Source: Plutella xylostella
Taxonomy: Eukaryota; Arthropoda; Insecta; Lepidoptera; Plutellidae
Direction of reading: 5' to 3'
Length of the DNA: 64,000 nucleotides
NCBI RefSeq assembly: GCF_932276165.1
Contig: NC_064009.1
Span: 6,324,001 to 6,388,000 of the forward strand
Part shown: positions 11,521 through 22,679 of the stretch, piece after piece
How the letters are laid out: the number at the start of each line of letters is the position of its first letter
Position numbering within the stretch: the first letter of the stretch is position 1
Notes under the pieces: generated by a model
Databases searched by the model: none
The model's input: only the letters and a program-made list of their open reading frames with translations
Told to the model about the DNA's origin: nothing
Translations under genes and position numbers: made by a program

Positions 11521-13941
11521 CGTACCAACTATTATTAAATTTTACAATTATTGTATTACGACTAACTATGTATATACTACTCGTATTTATAATACATTCG
11601 GCCACCCTTTTCGCTCGAGTCGACTCGCACTTGGCCGGTTCTAAAAAGTCCTCACGAACAACAATACCCAAATCTCATAAATTCAATGACAAAAATATAA
11701 CCGTACCATTTAATTTCACTCCAATTTCTTCTCCCATCTGTTGACATCGAAAATAGCGTCTGTTGCCTTTTAAATTTGACTAATCTTTTCAGCTCGTCGA
11801 TTTTTTGCATTTTTTTCCCGTTCGCAATGTTCCCGCAATAAATTACTTTCCTCCTCTGCAAGGGTTTTAAATATCTGTGTAGCAAAATTTACCAATTAAT
11901 TTAAAGTGAAATCCCAACGGAATGATCAATTTAGTATCGTCGCCTCTCTTGAGGTTATTATGATGCCCAAGTAATACCAATTAATTAAGTCAGGACAACA
12001 AAATGGCTTCGTTAACGAAATAAAGCATAAATATGAATAAATTAATTGTACAGGTTGCATATTTTAGATGGTAGCGTTTTAATTGAATATGATACAAACG
12101 TTTTGTGATAAGTATTGCGGTTTGCATCCCATTTTCTCTTTGATCGTGTGGGCTGTGTTGGCAATTAAATAATATTATGTGGAACCAGTGGAAATTATTA
12201 TTAAGTCATTTGGGTTTTAACTTATTTCAGATATAATTATAACAGGACGGATTCTAGATTTCGTTTCATTTATTATAATGTATTTTTCGTAAGATTTTTG
12301 CGATAATTTTTTTTTTCTTTTTTAAAAAAGTAGTTACGTACCATGATTACATTATAACACTCACTCAGGAATAAGGACGCATAAATTTTGGACTTATACT
12401 TTATTAACAAACATACGTGACGTTACATAGGCACTGTTTTTTCGTTCATAATATAATTATATTGGTACTATAAAGAGTTATGTACTTACAGCAAAGAATC
12501 CACATTTGTTTTGCAAAGATACAGGATGCTCCAGCAATGAATGCCTCCTATGCCCGGGCACGTCCGGGCCACAGTAACAGAAATTGAATTCGAATTTGAC
12601 ACAAGCACTGCACAAAAGATGGCGACCGGAACCAACTAAGTCCTCGACTTAAAACTCTCCTGGCGAACAGTTGAATCTAAACAAGGACCATGGCGGCTCA
12701 ACTATATTTTTGAACTATTACATTTATTCGCGACCATTTTTGTGTTGTCTAACCTACCTTTCGTATCGTGTCGGATTCAAACACAAAATCTACAATAGGG
12801 CTTGTAATTGTCATCATAATTATTATACTTAATACTTATGCTTAAAAACTTACCTATCGTAAAATACAACTGTAACATATTCCAAGAGATAACAGCTAGA
12901 TTATCTATTTATGCAGACGAATGTAATATGTATTGAGAAACAGATTTATAAATTTGTCGGGACACTAAATCACGTGCCTCATAAGTATAATAATTTGTTA
13001 TTAATTACTTACATTTTTTGACAACACGAGTACACAACTTTAATTAAGTAGTCGAGGAAAAGTTTTGGTACACTTGCGTCATATGTTTGTCGAAACACGT
13101 CCTTAAATCCCCGTGATTTCCCTCCAGCTCGAATATGACAAAGGTCAAAGGATTCCGTCCGACGGGGTCAAATATCAAAGGTACACTGAGAACACATTCT
13201 TGAAACGACCCACCCCGGTAAATCGGTCGTGTTGACGGTAACAAAAGAATATAATATTTCATAGCCAACTGTAAAATTCCCGTTGCACTGATTTTGAAGT
13301 GACTCCTTTGCAAAATGAAAGTTTGTAGAAATTCGGAAAGAATGAAAACACAACCGAACAGTGATCGAGCTTTGTAGTACTGTACCTACGATGACGCGGC
13401 GACGGTTGCATTTGTTTATATGACAGTTACGTTACTTAGAAGCTGACTCATTCATCTTAGTACTCTACCAAATTGTAAACTACATTTACAGTAGGACAGA
13501 AAGGGTTTTGACCAGTCGGTAATGTACATTTAAGAACCAACTATTGAAGACTATCGTTTACGACTTTTTATTTCTTAAATTTTTTATAGATTCTAAAACA
13601 CTTTAAGATAGGTACAAACTTTCTTTTTCTTTCAAACTTCAAACGAAACGCTAACAATGACAGACAGACGGACGCTCGTAGAGCTGAGGTACACACGCAA
13701 GAACAATAGGGAAGGTAGCGAGTAAAAAATTCATGACGGGTCACCGGAGACGCAGTTCAGCGGACATCACGAATGTTTCACGATTGTGCTATTAGGAGGA
13801 CTTACCGTATAAGTACTTACACGTAAAAAAAAATGTGGTTACCTACGTAACATATTCAGGAATTTTTAATGCTTTCTGAAGATTTATGCCACGGAGCCGT
13901 AGACTAACAATATACAATATACCTTTAGATATTATACCCTA

Positions 13942-14089
13942 ACCCCTTATTCATAAAAAAGTTACTGGACGGATTAGCTATTGAACTGTTTTGTCACTCT
14001 CTGTCAAAGAACAAATTGTTCTCTGTCAGAGAGGGACAGAACAGTTCAATAGTTAATCCGTTCAGTAACTTTTTTATGAATAAGGGGGT
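13942..14089. mobile_element. MITE, CCCCTTATTCAT family, 148 bp
   Basis: The terminal ACCCCTTATTCATAAAAAAG pairs with CTTTTTTATGAATAAGGGGG. The inner arms include GCTATTGAACTGTTTTGTC and its near-complement. TA flanks at 13940-13941 and 14090-14091 fit a two-base target duplication. Sister copy at 3707-3845. Confidence 0.8.
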
Positions 14090-14356
14090 TATACATTAAC
14101 AATATATAATATAGCTTTAGATTAACAAGATGGTGTGGTGTAAAAATAAAGCAAAAACTGTTCGCATAAATTTTTGCATAAGCTGAGTAACATCGTAATC
14201 TTGGTCGAGAGTATGTGGATTTGTAGATGTGTTGCTGTCAAACCGTTTTAATTTCAACCTACTCACAATCATTGTAAGTACCTAGCGATGAATGAAATCA
14301 CAAAATCTTCTAATCGAATCGAATTGTTCCTTTTCCAGAGGCACTCTGTTGGTCAG

Positions 14357-14755
14357 GTGACTTCAAAAAAAGGAGGAGGTTCTCAATTCGTCGAAATCTT
14401 TTTTTTTATTTATTTTTTTATGTTAGTTCACCGATTACTCCGCCGTTTATGGACCGATTCTGAAAATTCTTTTTTTGATGTATTAGGTAAGCTCCCAGGT
14501 GGTCCCATTTTTTTTCAGAATTTTGTTTCATCTCCAAGGGTCTATAAAGGGGTAAAACAGGGTATGAATTTCCATTTTGGGCACCTATTAACCGATTCTA
14601 ATGAAATTTAGAACGTAAATATAGTTCTTATAATTAAAAAATATGATAGTGACCTTGACCTGATCTGATGATGGAAACGGAAGCCAGTGAAGGGAACTAC
14701 TCAACGGTATATAGCAACTACCTCGTGCTTAGGCTTGAATGATTCGTATTAACTA
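14357..14755. repeat. Dispersed repeat R, copy 1
   Basis: About 400 bp beginning GTGACTTCAAAAAAAGGAGG and ending near GAATGATTCGTATTAAC. It is closely similar throughout to 39150-39550 and has no coding capacity. In both places an inverted-repeat element starting with an (AAAAAAT)-CCGACTTC-type arm lies on the same side, so R may be one half of a larger element. Confidence 0.65.
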
Positions 14756-14845
14756 GTAGGACGAAATGGTATCATTTGCATCTTACTTTTGAGTGACAAT
14801 TTATAATTGCAAATAAACTAAAAACAATAAAATAAAACAATAATT

Positions 14846-15048
14846 TAAAAAAATAAAAAACCGACTTCAAAAATTACTAAAAAGTAAGAAATAATTAATA
14901 ATAGCAGGAACTGTTCTTTTTTGAAGTTGGTGCCATATTTCTTTAGATTCCTTTGTCACCGCACCTACATAAAAAAAGAACAGTTCCTGCTATTATTAAT
15001 TATTTCTTACTTTTTAGTAATTTTTGAAGTCGGTTTTTTATTTTTTTA
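14846..15048. mobile_element. Palindromic element T, copy 1 (77-bp perfect arms)
   Basis: The left arm at 14846-14922 and the right arm at 14972-15048 are exact reverse complements, ending in ACCGACTTCAAAAATTACTA and its complement. The loop is 49 bp. A longer and more diverged relative is at about 41880-42277. Confidence 0.8.
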
Positions 15049-16259
15049 TTACTAGATGAATTTCCAAAAGAAATAGCCCAAAAGATGTTCAGAATGACTA
15101 GCTGAGCTGTCACCCCTTTTCGGTTCACTTAAGTACTTATACCTTGTATATTTTTGTAACAACCTGTATTAATCTTTGGTATTATTCAAGAGAGGAAACC
15201 TGAAGTAATCCGTGTTATTGACTGTACCGAGGTATACTTATGTGTCGTCAAAGTAAACGTTCGTTAGGGATCCGTCGTCGGTTCATCGTTGACAAACGTG
15301 ACTGGCTTCAGAGGAAACATAATTTGATGACAAAGGTGGAATATTCGCCGGATTTTATTAGACTCTTGGGGATGTAAGTTATTCATAAACGCAACATAAG
15401 TGGCATCTTAAGTTACATTTACGACATTTTGTATGGATTTTCAACGCATGTGCGAAAAAGAGGACTTTTGTGAGTTTGACGTGTGTGTCTGGTATGTCTA
15501 CGGGTTTGTTGGTAGCTACGTTGGCTCTGAAACGGATGGACTTAATTCCCGGCGGCTTCCTTTTGTATTTGACATGACGCGGATTATTTTAGCTGGCTTT
15601 ATCTCAAACATATGGTCAAAAATATAATTCCACTCCAAAGTTGTCTTGAGAAAATCACTTGAAAAATTGGTTTGTATTCATGAATAGGTACCTAATATAA
15701 ATTAGTTGAGTGACACAATAAAATAGGTTTCCAACAATATACATATTTGCAATTGACAAAGGCATCTCTATCTCTTCTATAAATGGTTCACTTTCATTGT
15801 AATCTCATGATGCTACCGTGCAAGTGACATTTTCATCGCTGCAAACATTGAATTAGAAGCCCCAGGTAAATTGGCTTGCCAATCCAGACAACAGGCAGTC
15901 TTCCTGGAATCGGATAGCAGTCTAGTTGCCGTGGTAATGGTAGACAGAGGTCCTTTGTATGTTAGAGGTAATATTGTATCAGTTCCTTGATACCTACTCA
16001 TTGGTACCCGTATCAGGTTTTGACATGAAAGCTTTATTGATAATCTAGTCGTATATATGTACCTCTATGTATATATAATACATAATGATTGTACCTATAT
16101 GAAGCCTCGGGATGTGCCACAAGTGTTACGAGTTCAAGTTGATATCATCGAAGATGTTCCAAGAAATAGGTATATGGTTATTATTGATCATACAACAAAG
16201 GAAACCTCATTTGAATCGGTATACCCGCTACTGGAGTTTTACTCCATAGAACAACGCGG
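15049..16259. other. Gene-free stretch
   Basis: Nothing recognisable on either strand; the ORFs are short and show no domain. Confidence 0.4.
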
Positions 16260-16329
16260 ACTCGGGAGTTGTTACTCTATACTGACGAAAAACGAACCAA
16301 CGAAAGTTGTCGTACAATCGGCATGTTTA
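16260..16329 (+). repeat. Z-family element, copy 1, left part
   Basis: TTACTCTATACTGACGAAAA is the mirror of the right end of this family, and ACAATCGGCATGTTTA matches the GCAATCGGTATGTTTAATAC of copy 4 at 34133-34225. The copy stops where elements X and Y are inserted and resumes at 18171. Confidence 0.6.
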
Positions 16330-16333
16330 TATA

Positions 16334-17206
16334 TGTCGCAGGCATCTGGTTAAATCTCCTGTTTGATTGAACCACTAGCCCGTTCATTGGATGGCGCTAT
16401 TCAGTTGTATGACTAAAGGACAACTCGTCAAGTCGTTTATTGTAACGTTCGACGTCTTGACTGAACGTCATTCAGCGAAGTCGTTGAATGGGATCTATAT
16501 CCCATATATATCCCAGCTATACTATTATAGCAACTTTGTAATGTCTGGTTAGGGTGAACATGACCTTATCTCACAAATTAACTAAACAATAACAATAAAC
16601 GTACCTTCATATTGTTGTTCATAATTATCCAGTTTCGCCACATTTTTTTCTTTGAAACTATCCGCCCGCGGCGTATTGATAGGTAAATCCACGTTGTCAC
16701 ACTGTTTTAACACAAATAACGCACTTTAAAGCTAATTTATTTGCAAAAAACTAACAATATAGGTGCTTTGTGTGTCAGCTGTTAGCTGTTAGACGCCATG
16801 TTTGTTTTGTTCACCACCTGACTGATTTTAAGTCAGCTAACTAGTTGGACGTTTTGTGACGTTTGTGCAATCAACGTTCGGCCTAGTCATACAACTAAGG
16901 TTCAATCAAACAGGAGATTAATTTTAATAATAATCTGAATCAAATTTTATTTCTTACTTATATATTATTATTTTTACTTTTTTAATATTTAAAAATGTAA
17001 TCTGATGTTAAATTAATTAATATAATTAATATGTTAAATATAATAATTAAATGTACCTAGTTAACTACTACTTGCATGCTGTAGACACATATTTTTTGGA
17101 GTGTTAACTGTTTTCTGTGTTTGTGTTATATGTAATATTGTTCATGTATTGTTAACTCTCTGTATTGTGTTCCAATAAATAAATAAATAAACCAGATGCC
17201 TGCGAT
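16334..17206. mobile_element. Element X, TGTCGCAGG ends, interrupted
   Basis: The left end TGTCGCAGGCATCTGGTT pairs with AACCAGATGCCTGCGA near 17190-17205, where two end bases are missing. A TATA precedes the left end. It holds the 564-bp TTAA element (16354-16917) and an AT-rich segment ending in an AATA run near 17172-17190 that looks like a retroposon tail. It shares its first eight bases with element Y. Confidence 0.55.
16354..16917. mobile_element. TTAA-flanked element, 564 bp
   Basis: The ends ATCTCCTGTTTGATTGAACC and GGTTCAATCAAACAGGAGA are inverted, with TTAA at 16350-16353 and 16918-16921. Internally, GTTGTATGACTA is also repeated in inverted form. TTAA duplication is characteristic of piggyBac-type elements. 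There is no transposase ORF. It lies inside element X. Confidence 0.65.
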
Positions 17207-17211
17207 ATATA

Positions 17212-18166
17212 TGTCGCAGCCGGATCGTATAATCCGCCGCATTACATTACGGCTGGCCGCATTACATAACAGGGCCGCTTTGTAATGCGCCGGATCAACG
17301 TTTAGCCGAATTGTCCTTTCCATACGTTGTTTAATACGGCGGCCCACGTTTAGCCATATCGTACGTGTACTGAAATTGTAGGTTGACCATGACCATACTT
17401 ATAAAACAAAAAAAACAACGTTTGAAAAAAAAAACTTTTTTATTAATAACTCATAGGTTTCTTCATACGATTTTTTTTACTAGTCAAGAATTATTATCAT
17501 AGACACTAATATAGTAAATAAAATAATTAGCTTTAGAATTAAGTAACGTTTTTTCAAAATACTATGCTATTTACAACAATATAATGAAATAATCATTTAT
17601 ATGTAGAGATCTAAGACAGTTTGCCGGCCACATTCATGATATTATATTTTTTGCCCCAGTAATATTGTGTGGAATTTCCAGAATCCATGGTCACTTTACC
17701 TGTTTTGACGTGCATTATAACTTCCGAAACTCGGTCCTTTGTTTATGTTTTCTTCACTGTCCCACATTGAACGGAATAGAAAATATTTAACTGCACGTTA
17801 AAATTGTTCTTAAAGTCACTGTCCACTAACGTATTTATCACGATTTCGTCATTTAAAACACTCATATGTTCGCAATTTTGTATCGCGTGAACTGCATCCG
17901 ACGCCATTGTTGTTGTAATTTCAGGCAGCGCCACGAGTGTTAAAAATGAAAACTAAAAACTTTCAAAGTGGCGGCTAATTCCTCGCCGTATTACATTACG
18001 GCCAGCCATATTGAAGGACGCACGACGTCGAATACAATCCGCCGAAATTTCATTCAGCCGTATTCAATCCGGCTAAACGTTGATCCGGCGCATTACAAAG
18101 CGGCCCTGTCATGTAATGCGGCCAGCCGTAATGTAATGCGGCGGATTATACGATCCGGCTGCGACA
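17212..18166. mobile_element. Element Y, 955 bp, TG...CA ends with 97-bp arms
   Basis: The left arm 17212-17308 and right arm 18070-18166 are inverted repeats with one mismatch. They start TGTCGCAGCCGGATCGTATA and are flanked by TATA on each side (17208-17211, 18167-18170). The subterminal regions are packed with GCCGCATTACAT / GCCGTAATGTAATGCGGC-like repeats of both orientations, as expected of transposase-binding sites. The interior holds a broken minus-strand frame (17611-17934). A four-base duplication and TG...CA ends would suit an integrase-type (Ginger-like) DNA transposon, but this class is a guess. Confidence 0.65.
17611..17934 (-). pseudogene. Broken ORF inside element Y
   Basis: One reading frame gives 63 residues from an ATG (MALPEITTTMASDAVHAIQ...), a TAA at 17745-17743, then 43 more residues in the same frame (ending KKYNIMNVAGKLS) and a TAG at 17613-17611. 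A single stop between two open halves suggests a formerly continuous 107-residue frame. The second half contains TQYYWGKKYNIMNVAGK. From memory this recalls the short domain ahead of the integrase in KRAB-A-domain-2-like proteins, related to Ginger transposases; I cannot verify that. Alternatively the frame is fortuitous. Confidence 0.35.
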
Positions 18167-18170
18167 TATA

Positions 18171-18258
18171 CATTGTATATGGTGTACCTCACAACGAGAT
18201 AGAGTCATGTCTCGCGCAGCAGCGCTCGGAAACTAAACTTTTCGTCATATAGAGTGAC
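18171..18258 (+). repeat. Z-family element, copy 1, right part
   Basis: ACAACGAGATAGAGTCATG and GCGCAGCAGCGCTCGGAAAC resemble copies 4 and 5, and the end TCATATAGAGTGAC is the reverse of the left end at 16270. It is the downstream half of the element split by X and Y. Confidence 0.6.
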
Positions 18259-18926
18259 TTCTCAGACCAGTCGGAAATAATAATAGTAATATAAATACCA
18301 AAATATACGAAACATTTGAAACAACAAAATAGAGAATTTCAGTTTTTTTTCTGAAACATGAACATGACGCAACAAAATTTTATAAGTCGATAAATTTTCA
18401 TTAGAAAAATTACACGTGCACAAAAATAGTTGAAAAGATCCCGCTTGAGTGCACTCCAGTGTACGTTTAAAAACTCGTAGCAATTCCTGTTCCTGTGTTA
18501 GTGCGAACACATTTGTGGTAATGGACCTTTCTTGTTTCTAAACGATCGCTCATAAGCGCAGACGTGTTCCATAATGGATACTCTGCTGAAGATACTAATT
18601 GTACTTGGTCGAAGTCGTAAGATAGCATTTGTCTTTCTTACCGTCTTCTATATAAGGCCGCTTTTTTCATGTAAGTAGGTAATCGTAAAATATCTCTAAC
18701 TGTCAGCGGAATGTGTCTTGCCTCAACTTCTTCAGTGATCGTCTAACTGGGCTGCTGGCTTATAGAAGGCGCTTCGACTCTAGTGCAGTGAGCGGAGCGC
18801 CTAATATATCACAGTAGTAGCAATTTTCCTTACAAATTGCATCCCTCCATTTCCTGATTTTCATCGCGTAAAGACAAAGCGCGGAGTTTTTGCTACAATT
18901 AAGTACACTTCGCGAAACACCAGTCA
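18259..18926. other. Non-coding spacer
   Basis: No coding or repeat signal that I can assign. Confidence 0.4.
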
Positions 18927-19042
18927 GGGGGGTCACTTTAGCTCTAGAATAACGAAGTTTCGAAGCCCTGCTGTTTCAGCGCTAACCACGACGACGACGC
19001 GACGACGTTATGTCGTTGTATTAAAAGTGTGGATTGCAAGAC
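18927..19042 (-). repeat. Z-family element, copy 2
   Basis: On the minus strand it reads GCAATCCACACTTTTAATAC, then ...CGTGGTTAGCGCTG..., then GAAACTTCGTTATTCTAGAG, ending AAGTGACCCCCC. This is the family order, and the copy has no insertion. Confidence 0.6.
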
Positions 19043-19938
19043 AGCTTTCTACAAGTCAAGCTAGCCTTGTTACCAAGGTACAGTAACCCTCCGAAGCCCG
19101 AAATTTATTACAACAAAAGTACCTAAGTATAAACTATTTTGCGCAGCACAAAGTAGCTGCATTGTTCATTATTTGTTCAGAAACAATAACCGGACTTGTT
19201 GCTCGCATACAACGTTAAATTGGGCGAGCGTATGAGAGCGTATGTGCAATTTGGAATTATTCATAAGCGAAATTTTCTGGTTTGTTGAACTCCCGTGTGT
19301 AATATAGCGATTGAGTCATTATAACGTCTAGTTGGGTATGATGATAGATTGCGCCGTCTCCGGAGTCCTCGTTTAGGTCTATTCAGGAAGCGATCAACTG
19401 CCAAGGGACCCGTTAATGATTGCGGGAACTTTATGCAAAAATCCGGATTCTGTGTAAGTATGAATTATTTATTCGAGTTCAGGTGAGTAATTCTTTTTTG
19501 TTGTTGAATTGTTGGCTGTTTTGGATTTTTTACTAATTTGGTATTAAATAAGAAACTGGCTTGCTGTGGTGTGTGAAGTCTATATAAAAAAAGTTTAAAC
19601 CTATTTACCTATTTATAATTTATTTGCATACCCGAGTCCGCGTTGTTCTATGTTTATTTGTATTTTTTCAAAATATTAAAAAAAAACGTTCGTCTAATTC
19701 TATTTCTGAGAGCGAAATCTTCTCAGTAAAATACTGAGTGAATTTACTAAGTACGGTAAAACGAACCTAATGAATGGGTTTTGTTAATCAACGGGATGTT
19801 CTCAATTACCACGTCAAGGCAGCACACGATCCAAATTAAATTCCTAGAGAGATTGAAGACAAATTGAATAAAGCCGTACGTTTTACTACGCGCGTATAAT
19901 AGCGACTGCCATTATTACATTCGCCGTGGTACGGCGCT
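19043..19938. other. Non-coding spacer
   Basis: AT-rich with no assignable feature. Confidence 0.4.
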
Positions 19939-20247
19939 ATGGGGTCACTCTACATAACGAAAAATGAAATTTCAGAGCGGTGTTGCGCGAGCCACGACTC
20001 CATCTCGTATCAAAGACTAACCTTCATATTCATAGAGCGTATTGTAAATTTAAAACAAGGTTAAAATTGACATTGAAACACACGAGTTTCGACTCTTTAC
20101 GTCAGTCAAAAAGATGAAATTCGTACATCACAACGTCAATTTTAAACCTATGTCCTATTGTAAAGTGTCAAAAACCTCTATGAATTTGGGGATAAGTGTA
20201 TTAGTCTATGCTCGTATTAAACGTACCGATTGAACGACAGGCCTAGT
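19939..20247 (-). repeat. Z-family element, copy 3, interrupted by element V
   Basis: GGGTCACTCTACATAACGAA at the left and TATTAAACGTACCGATTGAA at the right are the two ends of the family on the minus strand. Element V (20021-20192) sits between them. Confidence 0.6.
20021..20192. mobile_element. Element V, copy 1, TTA target
   Basis: The ends CCTTCATATTCATAGAG and CTCTATGAATTTGGGGA are inverted repeats, with TAA (TTA on the other strand) on each side. It is the reverse complement of 36042-36209 over its whole length. A TTA duplication fits the TWA target of PIF/Harbinger elements. No ORF. Confidence 0.7.
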
Positions 20248-20919
20248 TCATTTGTTTTCCGTCAGTATTGTTTAATTTCTTGCGGGTTAGGTAATTGATA
20301 ACTTCACTTTATTTTGTTTGACACGTTTATTCACTTTTGCAGTAGGTAACGATTAAAATACATTCAACTCTTTTACGATATATCCTAAACCAAACCATAC
20401 CGAGATGTAGAATTGGTTAGACAGCGCCATCTCGGGAATAAATTAGAAACTAAAAACTTATACAATTACACATTATGGAGTAACCCTCCTATAGCTCCAC
20501 GTATGCGCGTGCAAATTATTTGACAGAGCCCGCTTAATGTAATCACGATGAAATTCGCATGTAGAGTTTAATCTCTTAGATTACATGTGAGTGAGTATTT
20601 TAACATTGTACGGTTTGAATAATATCGTTAATGTGTATTTTCGCACAGGTTTGATAATTATTTAGGTCAAAAAATAATTCCATTAGTATGACGTGTGTTT
20701 AAATTTAATGAAATCTGTTGGTATGTGTATTAGATATAAGTACAGAAATGACTAAATTACTAGACTTAAGCTTCCATTACCGTAGAAAAACATTTTAAAT
20801 CTAATAAAATACTCCTAAAAGCAAAATATCCTCCAGTAAGAACCATATTTATTAAACAATAAATAATTTTAGTAACTCCTACAGTTACTAAAATAATGAA
20901 GATCAAAATCGCTACACAG
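20248..20919. other. Non-coding spacer
   Basis: Nothing recognisable. Confidence 0.4.
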
Positions 20920-22253
20920 CTCAAGTAACATTTTTGGTTTTAAAAAGGTTTTGAAAAGGTTCTAGAACCTTTGTATGGAAATCAACTCGTGAGACTTAGA
21001 AGGCTCGATAACCTTATATTAACCTTATATTAACCTCCTGAGTGCAAAAAGGGCCCACGTTTTAGAACCTTTCTGAGAGCTACAGCAAAACCTATAGCTC
21101 AAACCCAGAACCTTTTGAACAACTTACACAGAACCTAAATAAAACCTTCACAACCTTAATTTAACGTTAACATAACCTTGGAAGACAGCTTTTAAGTTCT
21201 AAATTAGTCCTGGATGTAACTCTACTATAACTTGAAACATATTTGATGGATATTTGTAATGCCTTCCCAGGAATCTCGGGTCTTAAAATGTTTCTGTGTA
21301 AGATTTTATAATAATTATAATAAATGGCGCCATTACCTGACACTTTCCAAGACTCAAAATGGCTAACTTGTAAGTGTTGTATTAATACAAAATATAGTAA
21401 GTAGTTAGGCTGAAGACAGGAAATATGAAAACCTTGTGCGACTAGCACTTTATTGTGATACTTTCGGATAATAGTTCTGTATAAGTGACGGGCCTTTTGT
21501 AAATGATAAATTTGAAGATATTTTAATTAAAAAAAATAGATAAAATTTTATGTTTGGTGTAAATTTATATTAGAAATAAAAGTACTGTCTATATAAAAAA
21601 ACATATATTTGGAATAGTATAGGAAACGCTACTGAATTTTCCCTTATTAATTAAAATGTATCTTTTTGGTAAGTTTTTTTTTTATTTCAGTGAAAAAATA
21701 TGGCGGTCGTTAGGAAATTACTAAAAAGCATTAAACATATTTTGAGGATGCCTCTAAAGCTTTAAAATATTCTTGTAGGACTTAAATCATGCCTTTAGCT
21801 CATAGCCAGTGCTTAATGCTTTTGGTTTTCACCAAGTAGTCCTAATTTGTTTGCCTAGACAACTCTTATCAACCTAAAGGTTTAAGATAGGTTTTAAAAA
21901 ATACTTATAAGTAATTTAAATATTCCATAACTTTATGGTTGTATCAAGGTTAAAAATTTAACCTTAAGCTCTCACTTTAGCATTAATGCTAGCTTTTCTA
22001 GAAGTAAATCAGGAGTCTACGACAACTATAAGATCCTAGAACTATATGCTCCTGAAATACATGTTAAAATAACGTTAATATAAACTCTTATCAGCAGCTA
22101 CAAGGTTGTATTAATAAACAATTAGTTTTAGGACTTAGTAATCATTCTCAAGTACTCAATATGACCAGATAGCAAAGCATTAACCTTTTCACAACCCTTA
22201 TAAAACCTAAAGGCATTTCTTACAACCTTAGCTCGAATGAAATGTTACTTGGG
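20920..22253. mobile_element. 1.3 kb non-coding element with inverted AAGGTT-rich ends
   Basis: CTCAAGTAACATTT at the left is mirrored by AAATGTTACTTGGG at the right. Behind each end comes a run of AAGGTT-like hexamers pointing inward (left AAAAAGGTTTTGAAAAGGTT; right, complement, AAGGTTGTAAG...GTGAAAAGGTT), and AACCTT/AACCT words recur through the middle. There is no long ORF. No target duplication is evident, so the exact ends are uncertain. Confidence 0.5.
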
Positions 22254-22400
22254 ATATTAGTCATAGTCATAAGCTGTCAAACCCTTGTTGGGCGCCCACT
22301 ACCCGCGCCTCGCTATCAGACAGCCACAAGCCCTATATCAGGGGCACCACCATGTATAATACCTGCCGAATTTCATTACCGATGGCGGGCTTCAAATATA

Positions 22401-22627
22401 CAGGGTGTTGCAAAAAGGTATACTAAGCCGAAACCTACATGCGCAGCATGGTATATCTAAGCCCGAATATGAAATCAGAGATTCTAAATTCGCGAAAAAA
22501 AAGTCATTCTCCATAGTAAAAAGTCACGTGTGCAACATAGTTTATTTGGAAAAACTATAATTTTTTTTCATGAATTTTGAAATTCTGATTTCATTTTCGG
22601 GTATAATTATGCGATAGTGCACACCCT
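22401..22627. mobile_element. MITE, CAGGGTGTTGCAAAAAGG family, eroded right end
   Basis: The left end CAGGGTGTTGCAAAAAGGTA follows a TA and is paired internally (CCCGAATATGAAATCAGA with TCTGATTTCATTTTCGGG). The expected right TIR is reduced to GCACACCCT near 22618-22626. The layout matches 61634-61886. Confidence 0.6.
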
Positions 22628-22679
22628 AGGAAGCGGGTAATGACGTCACTCACTCAACGTTGGCCGACGCTCTGTCTCT

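Larger units (their letters stand above)
10481..13941. other. Gene-free stretch with scattered relics
   Basis: The ORFs here have no family resemblance. It includes a W-family piece near 11050-11115 and a 28-bp tandem duplication near 11433-11490. The rest is unassigned. Confidence 0.45.

Noticed and set aside
16057..16353. 98-codon plus-strand ORF ending at the TTAA element
   Set aside because: It runs through Z-family and element X sequence and has no family resemblance; its end is set by the transposon junction.
17968..18252. 94-codon plus-strand ORF
   Set aside because: It is made of the terminal repeat of element Y and part of Z.
20930..22220. Telomere-like (TTAGG/AACCT) array
   Set aside because: The words are AACCTT and AACCT scattered among other bases, not a tandem TTAGG array. 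They are better explained as subterminal repeats of a transposon.
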